Assembly (NCBI RefSeq): GCF_000417875.1
Contig: NW_006920890.1
Location: 488,205-552,204 of the forward strand
Source of the DNA: Pseudozyma flocculosa PF-1
Lineage: Eukaryota; Basidiomycota; Ustilaginomycetes; Ustilaginales; Ustilaginaceae
Direction of reading: 5' to 3'
DNA: 64,000 nt
Shown here piece after piece: positions 1 to 11,348 of this stretch. Numbering within the stretch: position 1 is the stretch's first letter; each line of letters begins with the position of its first letter. The translations under genes were made by a program, and so were the position numbers. The notes under the pieces were generated by a model. That model was not told the origin of the DNA and searched no databases. It was given only the letters and a program-made list of their open reading frames with translations.

Positions 1-44
1 CCACGCCAACACCACGGCGTCTCGAGGTTCCTCGAGCCTGACAG

Positions 45-251
45 CCCCGTTCGGTCCGGCTTGCGATCGCAGTCCGATATGGCCGAACGAGTGGCATGCT
101 GGTGCCAGACGGCCGTACCAAGCAGGCTGACTACGCGAAATTTCGGTTCGTCAACGGCAGAACGGTCGCCGTCCGCGGCTTCGGGGCCCTCGACTCTGGC
201 AAGCTCTGCCGGTCTTGTGGCAACCGCAAGGCGCCCAAGAAGCGCGACTAG
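45..251 (+). CDS. Possible 3' exon of a gene that begins left of the window
   Basis: After a plausible acceptor (CTGACAG ending at 44) one frame stays open for 68 codons to a TAG. About three quarters of its codons end in G or C, and the amino-acid mix is balanced (F, Y, N and K present), unlike the Ser/Arg/Ala-rich shadow frames around it. The end carries a CxxC pair (LCRSCGN) and a basic tail (KKRD). I recognise no family. A TGA lies in frame just upstream of the acceptor, so it must be a spliced exon if it is real. The 5' part is outside the window. Confidence 0.3.
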   Translation, partial: PRSVRLAIAVRYGRTSGMLVPDGRTKQADYAKFRFVNGRTVAVRGFGALDSGKLCRSCGNRKAPKKRD

Positions 252-1935
252 GATGCTCGAGGTCATCACGGCCGGCGACGGCATCGCTCTTCAGCATCAA
301 GTCACGGTGCAGTGCGGCGCGGGCGCGGACGCGAGCCGCAACGCCAGCCGCGATGAGTCTCGCGAGCAAGGGCGACGGTGTCTGCACACACCGACACCAT
401 GAAAGCGACGTCGAGTCGGGAATGTACTGTATGTAGCGGTGCACGAGTGGGATGGCTCGGCAAGGGTTGCACGGCATGCGCTGATCCGTCTCGGGTCGTT
501 GTCGTCGTCGTCCTCACCGCCGCGGCCTAGCGAGCAACTCGTCCGTTTGAGCGAGCCCACTGCAGCCTAGTCTTGACAAGGACAGCTCCTCTCTCTGTGG
601 CGGCCGGAGCGCAGAAAGCCCCCTGTGCTTCCATGCAAGTGGCTCTGTGTCCCCGCGGAGAAGGAGAGCAGGTCGGGGGACCCGGCTGCCAAGAGACGAA
701 CCTCGCTTCCGGAAGTCTGGAACCCGCTGTCCGAGCAAGGCTTGATTAAAGATGGAAGACGGTCTGGAAGCGGTCGCGACCACGCCTTGGCGATATCGGA
801 GCCAAGGGCGTGGGGACGCCGTCATCCTGATTGAATCGGACGTCGGCGGTGCAAGATGGTACTGTAGAGGCGGCGGAGGGCGGTGGTCAGATGAGGCAAC
901 GAGGCGCGCTACAGTATGTATGGGCGCGTTCGAGGGCCTGACGGGCGGCAACGTGGCTTGATTCCATTGACCGGTCGTGACTCCTAAATGAGGGATGATG
1001 GGGGATGGCTCGGCTCTTCGCGGGGGCCAATGGCGGGCCATGGAGCGAGCGAGCGAGCGGATGAATCTACTCCGCGCGCTACCGACGCACCCGACGGGAA
1101 CAAGCTTAGCTCGCTCTGGCCAGGTGGACGCAAGCGACGTCTCGAACGTGTGAATGGAAGCTTGATGGTGTTCTCAGTACGTTTGCGCTTGACCGGTCAG
1201 CGCGGGATGGGCGAGGGATGGGGCACAAGAGGGAGGTCCGGAGGAAGCGGGAGATGGCCGCTGGTGGTAGCGGCAGGCCTGGCCTCCTCGTCTATAGCGC
1301 CGCGCTTCGCTCGTCTAGCAACACCTGCGCCTCTGACGGGGTCCGGCTTTCTTCCTGACGTGCATGCAACCTTCGCCAGCGGGCCCACGAGTCGCAGAGC
1401 GAGCAAGCGAGCGAGCGAGCGGCTACACATCTAGCCGACCCTCTACATACATACACGGGCGAGGGCGTAGATTGCTGCGGAAATCACCGCCTGGCCTACG
1501 ACCTGTAGCCCCTCGCTTGGGTCTGCCAATCAAGGCGACGACGACGGCCAAGGGCCAAGAGAAAGGACCTGGCCATGTGTCGTCGAGACACGGTGCGGGG
1601 CATCACCCCGACATTCACGTACTTGCGCGCGTCGAGGTAGCCGCGGCGATCCTCTCATGCCCGCTCATCTCCATGCTTCACAATAGACGAGCGAGCGAGC
1701 ACAGCAGGCAGGCCTGGCAAGGCGCAGAGAAGGCGCCTCGAGTGCAAGTCTCAGTACGTACCAGATCACCAGATCAACCGACGGCCGACGGCCGACAACC
1801 GACAACCGACGACTCACCCGCCCGCAGCCGCTGCTGACGACGACGACGATGACGGGGACGACGACGTCCGAGACGAAAGGCGGGGCTTGTCATATCGCCC
1901 CGTAGAGCATCCGCGATGTCCGCGCCTCGCCGCCC

Positions 1936-1967
1936 TCAGCTCAGCTCAGCTCAGCTCAGCTCAGCTC
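1936..1967. repeat. (TCAGC)n pentanucleotide microsatellite
   Basis: Six perfect tandem TCAGC units in intergenic DNA. Confidence 0.9.
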
Positions 1968-2067
1968 CGGCGTACAGTCAAGGGTGCACTTGGCTGCGGG
2001 CGCATGCTGCGCCAAGCAGTCTGAATCCGAATCATGGCTGCGTCGGCCACGTCAAGTGTTGCCATTC

Positions 2068-2163
2068 GACGCCTCCCTTCTGGATCAAATAGAATGTACC
2101 GATGCCCAGCCAGCCGACGCCTTCCTTCTCGATCAAATAGAATGTAACGACGCCCAGCCAGCC
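2068..2163. repeat. 48-bp tandem duplication
   Basis: Two adjacent 48-bp units (2068-2115 and 2116-2163) differ at only a few positions; both contain GATCAAATAGAATGTA and CCCAGCCAGCC. The unit length is a multiple of three. A plus-strand frame across it would encode a 16-residue repeat with the core LLDQIEC, but the surrounding frame does not look like a gene. Confidence 0.85.
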
Positions 2164-4081
2164 ATGTTGTCTTCTCAACAGGCGCGCAGTCAGGCCAGGT
2201 CGGACCACTGTAGGTAGACAAGGCCAGGCCGCATGCCCTCCTGAACTGCGGCACCGTGCCTCTGCCTGCCAACGATGCTCAAAGCCCCTCTGCCCTGGTC
2301 GTACACCGATCCTACCGAAACCTCGAGCTGTGACCTTTGAGTCAATCTAGCTTGGCTACCGCGTCGGCGTGGACAGGCCTCCAACCTAGTTTCCATGCCT
2401 TTCGTTTTGTTTCAACCGCCCCAACCCTCTACACCTCGGCCGCACCTAACGGCCCCTATTCGTTGCCACGCCCTGTGCGACCACACGCTCAAGCAGAGCA
2501 GCACGCCGCACGCCAAAACCCTCGTATCCATGTGGTGCTGAGCACATGGTGCGGCCCTGCTACGTAACGCCGACACCCTGTGTACGGCACCGCCCTTCTT
2601 GAGAGGGACATGGCTGGCTAGGAAGATCCTGGCTGGTTAGGAAGGACTGGTTCATCATCCGAGCTCCCGCCAGGACAGTACTACTGTATCGACGTCGCTC
2701 CCCCGCTCTGATCCTCTCGGGTGGCCACAGCCTTTGGCGCTCCGCTTCTTGACATCCATGGCTCGCTTGCGGGTGTCGACGCCTGAACCTTGATCTTCTT
2801 CTCCCGGCATTCTCATCGCCTCTCCCCGACATAGCCCGGCTGGTCAAGATCTCGTGCAGCTGGTCGGTGACAAGGAAGTCGCCCAACTGAAGCCTCTCGT
2901 GGTACGGCGATTCGCCCGCGCAGCACACTTTGGCGTCGAGCGACCACGAGGCCATCGAAGTGTTGTATTCATGAGCCGCAGATTGCCATGTAAAAATGCC
3001 AACCTCCGACCTCGTCGGCGTCGGGTCCATTATATTCTAGGCAGCCAGTACGTGTGATGGACCTTGCATCTGGTCCGGTCAAGAGCGTCTGCGAGAGCTT
3101 GCGGTTGTCAAAGAAGGCGGAGTCGAGGATGGCGCCGGCGGCGGCGGCGGTGTACGTACTCCTGTATACAGTAGTAGTAGTTGCGCCTGTACGTGCACCC
3201 GGACCGCCGTCCGGAACAACGATACAACCGCCCGCGATTCTTGGCGCATCGACGCACAGCTGCAGCAGCTTCGCACTCACTACTCGTCGTAGTTACCGTG
3301 TCTTGCTTGCCTCCTCTCGGCTGTTCGCCCGCCTGCCTCAGCTTCTGGCTTGCTCGCTCGCTCGCCGACGGATTCCGCCGCGCCTCCCTCCGTCCTTCCC
3401 TCGCTTGGCCATCTCCCTTTCTCTCTCTCTCTCTGACCCTCTTCTCGCCGGCGCTTTCGCCACCCGCAGTATCCCCCTTTGACATCGACGCCTTAGCTGT
3501 CCCCGACGTCGCTTTAGCATGTGTTGAGCCGCAGGCATCTCGGCGCCTGCGGCTCCTCGGGTTGCACCGTCCGGAGCGCCCTCTTCCGCATCGCATCGCC
3601 TCGTCTTTTGTCGATCCCTCTCTAGCACCGAAACCAGGATGCTGGCAACCAGTGCCCATCCCTCGAGTCGCAGCACCCTGCGCCCAGGCGCGTGTCGGCG
3701 TCGACGCCAGCTGTATGTACATACTGTAGCTGTAACGCACGCTCGAGATGCCCATCAGACGTCCCATTGGGCCTTGTCCTGCCCTGCCTTGCCTGCCACA
3801 CCGAGAATAGCTGCAGTACGTTTCCGCACCGCACCGCAGTGCTTCCCCCCGCTCTCACTGCTTGTTGCTGCGTCGCGAAGCGCCCGGGCTTCACCGGCCC
3901 ATCTCACTGGCCGGCCGGTCCACGGTGGCATTCAGCCAGGGATGGCACGAGATTTCCTGCTCTGGGAAACAGCCTCCGCTTCACGGGTACCATACGAGGC
4001 GTGGCGAACCCCAGAGCTCCGTCTGGCTCGTCATACACCGGCGCCGGTGAAAGGCGGGCAGGGCATGACCTGGCTGAAAGG

Positions 4082-4089
4082 TACATAAG
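4082..4089 (+). promoter_or_regulatory. TATA-like box of the pectate lyase gene
   Basis: TACATAAG lies 138 bp upstream of the ATG. A closely similar ACATAAG element occurs at a similar distance before two genes of the secreted-protein array (41511 and 49113). Confidence 0.35.
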
Positions 4090-4226
4090 ATGCCGTCGAC
4101 GAGGTCGACAAGGGCTCAGAAGCATCACAACCAACCTTCCTCTTCTTCTCATAGCCACACACATCCACACACACGCACACTCGCGCTCCACAGCCTCCCA
4201 AGCCAACCTAGCTTTCCTTTGCCACG

Positions 4227-5140
4227 ATGCAGATGTTCGCCTCCCTCGTCCCCCTCGTGCTCCTCAGCGTCAGCCTCTTCGGAGGCGCCGAGGCGGCCTG
4301 GCCCGCTGCCAAGGGCACCGTCAAGGTCACCAAGACCCAGCCCGTGAGTACCACATGTTCAGCCGGGCCGCGCGCCACCATCCGCCACGTCGCTCGAGTC
4401 TGCCCGGGCCTGGTCATGTTCTTCTGCCCCGAGTGCAACGTGCTCACCGAAACTATATCTCGTCCTTGTCCTTGTCCTTGTCCTTGTCCTTGTTCTTCTC
4501 CTTGCGCCTCGCCCAGGTCCCGCGCGGCTCGCCCTTTGACGGCAAGTTGCAGCGCTTCGTTAGCAGCGGCCTCGGCGACGGTGGCCAGGGCGAGAACCAG
4601 AAGCCCCTCTTCGAGCTCGCTCCGGGCGCCTCGCTCTCCAACGTCATCATCGGCGCACCCGCCGCCGACGGCATCCACTGCCTGGGCAGCTGCACGCTCA
4701 CCAACGTCTGGTTCGAGGACGTCGGCGAGGACGCCGTGACCTTCAAGGGCAGCGGCGACATGGTCGTCAACACCGGCGGCGCCCGCTCCGCCTCGGACAA
4801 GGTCTTCCAGTTCAACGGCGGCGGAACGGCCACCATCCGCAACTTTGAGGTCTCCGACTTTGGAAAGATGGGCCGCTCGTGCGGCAACTGCAAGACGCAG
4901 TACAAGCGCAACTGGGTCCTCGAGAACATCACGGCCATCAACGGCAAAAAGGGCCTGATTGGCATCAACACCAACCTCGGCGACACGGCCACCTTCCGCA
5001 ACATCAAGATCAGCGGAAAGAGGATCGACGTCTGCGACATGTACAAGGCCGTCCCCAAGGGATCCGAGCCCGCCGACCCCGTCGCCGGCATCAACAACGC
5101 CTACTGCAAGTTCACCAGCAAGGACGTCACCTACGTCTGA
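4227..5140 (+). CDS. Secreted pectate lyase, polysaccharide lyase family 3
   Basis: Two exons, 4227-4343 and 4517-5140, joined in phase 0 through a 173-bp GTGAGT...CAG intron, give a 246-residue protein. Residues 1-24 form a signal peptide ending in GAEA. The mature protein has the fungal PL3 hallmarks: DGIHCLGSC, then NVWFEDVGEDAVTFKG, a beta-helix-like series of Val/Asn/Thr-rich strands, and paired cysteines. The length is typical of single-domain PL3 enzymes. PL3 enzymes cleave de-esterified pectate by Ca2+-dependent beta-elimination, so this is a cell-wall-degrading enzyme acting outside the cell. The intron contains a GTCCTT hexamer array. A TATA-like box lies upstream. The family assignment is strong; the exact substrate preference is not visible. 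Confidence 0.92.
4462..4497. repeat. (GTCCTT)n array inside the pectate lyase intron
   Basis: Five to six hexamer units in the 3' half of the intron, forming a polypyrimidine-rich stretch just before the acceptor at 4516. Confidence 0.85.
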
Positions 5141-6956
5141 GCCGCTCGTCTGCCTGCCCTGTGTCACTGGATCCGTCTCTGGAATCGTCCATCACTTCTC
5201 TCTCCCCTCTCCCGCTTGATCCCCGCTTGACGACGGAGTCACGGCCACGCGCCGAGCGCAAGCGGCGGTGATGCCCTGCCGATCCGGGACCGATCGACGG
5301 CTCTGACGACCGTCGAGCGCCGGTCCGATCCTGCTTCGCCTGCACCGCTTTGCCGACGCCGACGATCTTGGCTTATTCTCTGCAGCGCCTTCAATGGGAA
5401 AAGCTCTCTGACCGCACTTGAAATGGACCCGGGTTTTACCCGACTGCCTATCGCCACGATGTGTGAGAGAGGAAGGGAAGCCTGGGACGGGCCTTGACCT
5501 GGTGAGTGCCTCGCTGGCCAGGCTTGTGAGGTGCCAGACGAAGGCAAAGACCGGCTCTTGGGCGCCATCGGTTTGTGCCACGCTTGGAAAACTATTCTGC
5601 CGTGAACAGCCAACGACATCTTCCACTGCAGAGCACAGCTACCTACCGCGCCCAGCATGACGACGGCGGAAGGTCGATGGCTATACATAGCTGCGCCCGC
5701 ACGACGGCGAGCAAACGGGAAGTCTGCGACACGTCTTCTTCCTTCCAAGGAGGGAGATTCGATTTGCCATGCTGTCCATGCGACGCACATACATGTTAGC
5801 AAGGCGTGTGCGGCCTGGCGTCAGCACCCGTGGTAACGGAGCGTTCCTAGCTGGCGAGCGCGGCCGCTCGCTCGCTGCACTGTTTCCATTGCGAGTCACA
5901 CAGCGGGAGGAGGGTCGAGCATGGCGGTGCTGTCAATCCATGGTAGAATGCGGTGCTGTGCAGTCCTCTAGATGGTTGTTCGTATGTGGTGTCGTGGTTG
6001 ATGGAAGAGAACCAGCTGAGCGTCTTCGCACTGTAGGCGACAGCAGCAGCTTAGCTTCTTCATGCTTGCTTGGGCCAGCGCCGAATGCAGCGGCAGCCTG
6101 TCAGCCGCGCAAGCGCCGACCACCTTCGCTCTGCTTGGCTTCTTCCATCCGCCCGGACGTATGTACCGGCACCAGCCCCGCCTGACACGGCAGCGCCGCC
6201 GCCGCCGCCGACGCCGCCGCCGACGCCGCCGCCTGAGGCAGGCAGGCCCCTGTCCACCTCCATCCCCGGCGGTGGATGCATATTCAGCCCGTTTCCCTTG
6301 GCTTTTTCTCCGAGATCGACATCGTGCGTACGCCCGTGCCGGCTTCGGTTGAAGCGGGCAGAGGGAAAAACTTCTCAGAGAAGGAAAGCCTGGCCTCGCT
6401 CCTGCCTGCCTGCCTGCCTGCCTCGAACATCACCGACGACGACCCCATGTCGGACGACACGCTGCCAGGCGAATGGCGGCGGATGGAGATGGCCGAGAGA
6501 TTGACGGCTTCGAACGAGGGATCTGCAGGCAGCTGTGGTCACCTGCACATCTAGGTTGGCTCTTCTGCCACCGCCGTACGCTAGGGCCGTTTCTGCCTGC
6601 CCTTGAGCTCTCACACACCTGCTTGCTTCGGTTTCGCCCTGGCCGAACGTGCTCCTGAAAGCGCATCGCAGGGCTGCTCCTCGTCCTCGTCTAGTTTGTT
6701 GCACTCCGGTACAAAGCCATCCGAGGATGGTGGCACATGCCTCTCAACGAGGCCTGTTCTCTCGTTGGCGAGCTGCCCTGAGGATATAAGCACCGATGCG
6801 GCGAGCGCTTCATCCTGTGTGCTCATCGTCTCATCCCCCTCGTCCAGCCCTCCTCTCGATCCCTGCTTCGTCTGACGTGGTACCCGCCCCTTGCTCCTTC
6901 TTCCTCCCCGCCCCGCCCCTTCCCCTCCCGTCCTCCCCTATCTTTCACACAGGACG
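5141..6956. other. Intergenic region with a GCC-triplet run
   Basis: About 1.8 kb between two same-strand secreted-enzyme genes. I see no supported gene. It contains an imperfect GCC/GAC triplet run at about 6194-6235, a CCTG run near 6405-6422 and the TATA-like box of the next gene. A pyrimidine tract and CACACAG lie just before the next ATG, so a 5'UTR intron is possible, but I could not place its donor. Confidence 0.45.
6785..6790 (+). promoter_or_regulatory. TATA box of the adenosine deaminase gene
   Basis: TATAAG within GAGGATATAAGC, 172 bp upstream of the ATG. Confidence 0.4.
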
Positions 6957-8483
6957 ATGCAGCTGTCCGGCCTCCTGCTGGCGGCATCGTCGCTGACCAG
7001 CCTGGCGGCCGCCACGCCCTTCAGCCCTCGCTCGACGACGGCGGGCAACAACGAGCAGTGCGCGCACAAGGCCCTCGAGGCGCGCCGCTCCAACCTCGGA
7101 GCGCTGCGCAGCTTTGTGCAGCCCATGCCCAAGGGCGCCGACCTGCACAACCACCTCGATGGCACCCCCTTTGCCGAGGACCTCCTCTCGTGGGCAGCCG
7201 ACCTCGGCGTGTGCCTCAACTCGACCACCGCCCTCTTCGCCGAGGGTCCCTGCGGGCCGGGCACCGTCGCCGTCAAGGAGGCCGACCAGCAGCTCTACGA
7301 CGCCGCCATCGATGCCGTCTCGCTGCGCTACTCGGACCCGGCCACCCTGACGGGCGCGCAGCCCAGCGGGCACGACCGCTTCTTTGCCACGTTTGGCCGG
7401 TCCAGCATCGTCGCCACGCCCTCGGCGGGCAAGGAGCTGGCGGCGGTCAAGGAGCAGGCGGCGCTCGACTCGGTGAGCTACGTCGAGATCATGGTCGTGC
7501 CACCGCTCTGGGACACGCTGGCCGCCAAGCTGTCGCTCGCATCGCCGCTCTCGGCCAACTCGAGCAGCGGCGACTTTACTGCGCTCGACGCGCAGCTCGA
7601 GCCGCTCCTCTTGCAGCACATGGGCGAGATCCGCAAGACGTACGACGACATGGAGGCCGTCGCCACGGCGGGGTGCCCCGAGCGCGCCGGGTGCGGCGTC
7701 GAGGTGCGGTACCTTGCCACGGCGCTGCGCCTCATGACGCCCGCACAGGTCTACACGATGCTCTACACGTCGTTTGCGCTGCAGAAGGCCGACGAGCGCT
7801 TCGTGGGCGTCCAGATCGCCCAGGCTGAGGACGGCATGGTGGCCACGCGCGACTACACGCTGCACATGCGCATGTTTCGCCACCTTCACCAGCGCTTCCC
7901 CGCGGCGCCGGCCGCGCTGCACGCGGGCGAGCTGGTGCTGGGCACGGTGCACCCGCGCGACATGCGCTTCCACATTCGCGAGGCCGTCGAGGTGGCGTCG
8001 GCGCGCCGCATCGGCCACGGCGTCAGCATCGGCTTCGAGACCAACTCGACGGGCCTGCTGGCCCAGATGCGCGAGCGGGGCATCGCCGTCGAGATCAACC
8101 TGTCGAGCAACGACGCCATCCTCGGCATCCGGGGCGAGGAGCACCCGTTCCAGTTCTACCGCGCCCAGGGCGTCGCCACGGTGCTGAGCACCGACGACTC
8201 GGGCGTGCTGCGCAACGACCTGAGCAACGAGTTCCTCCGCGCCGTCTCTGAGCACGGCCTGGCCTACGCCGAGCTCAAGCAGCTGGCGCGCAACAGCCTC
8301 CACTACTCGTTCCTGGACGGCTCGAGCCTCTGGAAGGACGTCGTGGCGGGCCAGCGCGTCAGGGCGTGCGTCGCCTCGCTCGACGACGAGGGCTGCAAGG
8401 CCTTTGTCAAGGGCAGCGCGCGCGCCCAGCTGCAGAAGAGGCTCGAGGACGACCTGGCTCGCTTTGAAGCGTCGCTCTGCTGA
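6957..8483 (+). CDS. Secreted adenosine deaminase, ADGF type
   Basis: Single exon, 508 residues. The ATG at 6957 is preferred because it starts a signal peptide (about residues 1-19, ending LAAA). The metal-dependent adenosine deaminase fold is clear: the N-terminal zinc HxH pair in HNHLDG (H64, H66), HAGE with His322 and Glu325, the GHG histidine (H354) and the STDDSG aspartates (D413, D414). The length and the N-terminal extension with Cys and Asn-glycosylation-type sites fit the extracellular ADGF/CECR1 branch, not cytosolic adenosine deaminases. It should convert adenosine (or deoxyadenosine) to inosine and ammonia outside the cell, for purine salvage or removal of an extracellular signal. 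All key residues are present. Confidence 0.9.
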   Translation: MQLSGLLLAASSLTSLAAATPFSPRSTTAGNNEQCAHKALEARRSNLGALRSFVQPMPKGADLHNHLDGTPFAEDLLSWAADLGVCLNSTTALFAEGPCGPGTVAVKEADQQLYDAAIDAVSLRYSDPATLTGAQPSGHDRFFATFGRSSIVATPSAGKELAAVKEQAALDSVSYVEIMVVPPLWDTLAAKLSLASPLSANSSSGDFTALDAQLEPLLLQHMGEIRKTYDDMEAVATAGCPERAGCGVEVRYLATALRLMTPAQVYTMLYTSFALQKADERFVGVQIAQAEDGMVATRDYTLHMRMFRHLHQRFPAAPAALHAGELVLGTVHPRDMRFHIREAVEVASARRIGHGVSIGFETNSTGLLAQMRERGIAVEINLSSNDAILGIRGEEHPFQFYRAQGVATVLSTDDSGVLRNDLSNEFLRAVSEHGLAYAELKQLARNSLHYSFLDGSSLWKDVVAGQRVRACVASLDDEGCKAFVKGSARAQLQKRLEDDLARFEASLC

Positions 8484-9446
8484 GCCTCCCGGCCGCCCCG
8501 ACCGCCCGCTTTCCCCCCCTCTTTGCCTCCTGCTCTATCTCGTAGACGATATGTATCGATCCTTTCGCTAGCTAGACCTTTGGCCTTGGACTTGCTACCT
8601 GCGACCTAGCATTCTCTCCTCTGCTCTCTGTCTCTGTTTCGCATTCGCTCCCTTCATCGACCTGTAGACGGACCTTGACTTTGCTTCCCTTGCGCCAGGG
8701 CACGTGCTGAACCGTCTATCGGTGGCGACCAGCCCATTGTCAGATGCCCGTTTCGGGTCTGAGATGAAGGCGTAACTAGTCACCTGTGTCGCCGACGCTC
8801 GGTCATGATGCAGCGGTGCTCATGGCGGTCACAGATCAATAAGCAAGACCGAGGCCGGGGGTTCAGTGCCTTGGCCAGCTGACTTCCCGCCGCGGCCTGG
8901 GCCGTCACATGTCAGACGTACGTGACTCTGATCCCTTCGCTGGGCTGGGCTAGCGCGCGACAAAGGACGATCTTGAGGCCTGCCGTTGGGCGTGGCGCGG
9001 CGTGGCCAGTCTTGTTGGGCGTCCATGCCCGTCAGGGACATGCCAGGCATGCCAGCTTCGGGGAGCGGGCAGGAGCACATTCCGCGCCGGTCGGTCGGCG
9101 TGGTCGGGGGGAGCGGACTGCGAATAAGAATTTGACCCATGGCGCCGGCTGCACCGAGTCCCCCTGGCCACAGGCCCGCCGTACATACCAGACGAGGCCG
9201 GACCTGCCACGGCCTCAGGCTGTTGTTGTCGGACCGACTCCGAAGCCGAAGCCACCGGCCGAGCCGGGACGAGGCCTAGGCAGGCAGACAGGCGGCGACC
9301 CGCGAGGCGGTGTACGTCAAAGGCCGCCCCGACATCTTCCCTGGCCTGCTTGCCTGCGCGTCTGTCGGCATCCCCTCCGCTTGGCGGGTCTAGACCCGAC
9401 GACGACGGCAACGGCACCGACGACGACGACGTGATGGCCGAGGCTG

Positions 9447-9724
9447 NNNNNNNNNNNNNNNNNNNNNNNNNNNNNNNNNNNNNNNNNNNNNNNNNNNNNN
9501 NNNNNNNNNNNNNNNNNNNNNNNNNNNNNNNNNNNNNNNNNNNNNNNNNNNNNNNNNNNNNNNNNNNNNNNNNNNNNNNNNNNNNNNNNNNNNNNNNNNN
9601 NNNNNNNNNNNNNNNNNNNNNNNNNNNNNNNNNNNNNNNNNNNNNNNNNNNNNNNNNNNNNNNNNNNNNNNNNNNNNNNNNNNNNNNNNNNNNNNNNNNN
9701 NNNNNNNNNNNNNNNNNNNNNNNN
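9447..9724. other. Assembly gap (278 undetermined bases)
   Basis: A continuous run of N. The flanks are GC-rich with GAC/ACG triplet runs on the left, so a repeat that could not be assembled is a likely cause. Confidence 0.99.
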
Positions 9725-10177
9725 AGGCAAAGCAACGTACGCGCGCTGACATCAAGGGAGGGAAGAGCGTGCCTGGCATGGGCCGGGATGAGTGCGAGCA
9801 TGAGAGCAAGATGCGGCGCGATATGACGAGTGCCAAGCGGCGGCAAAGGCAGGGTCTGCCCCGTCAGCCCGCAGGGCAGCCTAGGCTTACGCTGGGAGGC
9901 AGAAGCAGCGGCCAAGATGAGATGATGGAGACAGGTCGCGACGGCGAGATCGAGGCGCGCCAGCCTCCTGGACGGCCCCCCCGATCTTGGCTCCAAGCAA
10001 CGGGCAGGCAGGCCAGCTCAGGGTCCTGAAACACGCACAAGCTGCGAATTCGCGGACCGACACGTCGGGTTGCGCTCAATCCAACGCACGACCCAGACCA
10101 CAGATGAGCGCAGCCAAGACGAAGCCTAGCCCAGCAAGCAGCCAACAGATAGATAACGTTAGAGATAGGTTTGAGGA

Positions 10178-10200
10178 GGCTAGGCTAGGCTAGGCTAGGC
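10178..10200. repeat. (TAGGC)n pentanucleotide microsatellite
   Basis: Four to five tandem TAGGC units. Confidence 0.85.
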
Positions 10201-11184
10201 CAAGGTCACAAACACGACGATCGGGTCTCGGAGGGTGCCGGTTGGCTGGCGGACAGGCTCGCCCTGGAGGCTTGACCTAGCCTTCCAGCTGGCTTGACTG
10301 GGCTTGCCCGCCCTGCCTGCAAGCGACATCGATAGCGCAGCGCGTCGGCTGCGGGTGCGGCACGACCCCCCCCCCCAGCTGCACGGAAAGTCGGGCGAGC
10401 CCGCCTGGATGGCTGCAGCTGACCAGCAGGCTGGGGCTTTCAAGCGCTTTCGTCATCGGCCCCTCCGCGTCCTGGCCTGGCGCCTCTCTTCAGGCAGGCT
10501 GGCCAACGACGCGGGCGACGCAGCTAGCGTGCCTGCCTGCCCGCGGTCTAGCTGGCTTGCTGTGCGGCGGGCATGCGGTCGGATGCGCAGCGACACAAAC
10601 ACCGGCCGCTTGCCCGCCCGCCCGCCCGCCCCCCCGCCCGACCGTCGCGGTCTGGCCCCAGCCTAGGCGCGCGCGCACGTACATACACACCCACGCACGG
10701 CGACAGAGGCGAGCTAGAGTGTTTGGCAGCCTGCCTGCCTGCTTGCCTGCGCGCCGGATTGGCCCCGATGATGCTTGCCCGGCTGCCTGCTCGTTGCTCG
10801 TTTTTCTTTTCGATGGCTGCCGTCGTCTTCCTGGCTCGCCGCCTCGGTCTCGCTTCCTCGCTCCCCGTCCGCCTGGCTGGCCAGCTGCCGCCCCATTCCC
10901 CCCTTCGCCCCCCCTTCTCCCTCGACCCTCGACCCTGGCTCGCGACGTACATACATCGGCATCGCTCGCCTCTGACGTGAACCTGGCCACCCTCTCGACC
11001 ACCACCACCACCACCACCAAACTCGACTGCCCTGCCTTCGAGCTTAGTCCTCGCTCAGCCGCAGCCGCAGCCGCTCCTCTTCGACGTCGAGCCAACGCCG
11101 CCGCCGACCTAGCCTCAATACCGCAACACCACCGCGTCCTCCGCCGAGCGCTCTGGCTCTCTCGCACACCCCTGGCGTCACAGA

Positions 11185-11199
11185 GTGAGTACCACGGTG

Positions 11200-11278
<79 letters not shown>

Positions 11279-11346
11279 ATCCAGTCTGGTACTGACCAAA
11301 CGACACCCGGCCTGCTCCGCGCTCCCTGCCCTGCCACCACCTGCAG
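11185..11346 (+). other. Probable 5'UTR intron of the CSC1-like gene
   Basis: GTGAGT at 11185 and CTGCAG ending at 11346, two bases before the ATG, bound a 162-bp intron-like segment filled largely by a GTC repeat. The open frame continues upstream through it, but those residues are low-complexity valine runs and not protein-like, which supports splicing in the leader. Confidence 0.55.
11201..11277. repeat. (GTC)n trinucleotide microsatellite, about 25 units
   Basis: An uninterrupted CGT/GTC triplet run of about 77 bp within the predicted 5'UTR intron. Confidence 0.95.
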
Positions 11347-11348
11347 CC

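Larger units (their letters stand above)
252..4226. other. Long intergenic region
   Basis: About 4 kb with no gene I can support. Frames here are short and Ser/Arg/Ala-rich, with no coding-like composition. It holds short-period repeats (GAGC/GCGAGC runs near 1045 and 1400, a TCAGC array, a 48-bp duplication, a CT run near 3420) and ends in the promoter of the pectate lyase gene. Confidence 0.5.
8484..11184. other. Long intergenic region with an assembly gap
   Basis: About 2.7 kb including a block of undetermined bases. I find no supported gene; long open frames that cross the gap exist only because Ns are not read as stops. It contains a TAGGC pentamer array, CCTG/GCCTG-rich stretches and, just before the channel gene, a short CAC run. 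Confidence 0.5.

Noticed and set aside
2560..3030. 156-residue minus-strand frame in the left spacer
   Set aside because: The first 60 residues look moderately protein-like, but codon bias is weak and no domain or clean exon structure was found.
3692..4226. Upstream extension of the pectate lyase frame
   Set aside because: The open frame reaches back through the promoter and reads through the intron. The ATG at 4227 opens a signal peptide and splicing restores the enzyme.
8950..9996. Long open frames crossing the N block
   Set aside because: They are open only because undetermined bases cannot give stops; the flanks do not look coding.
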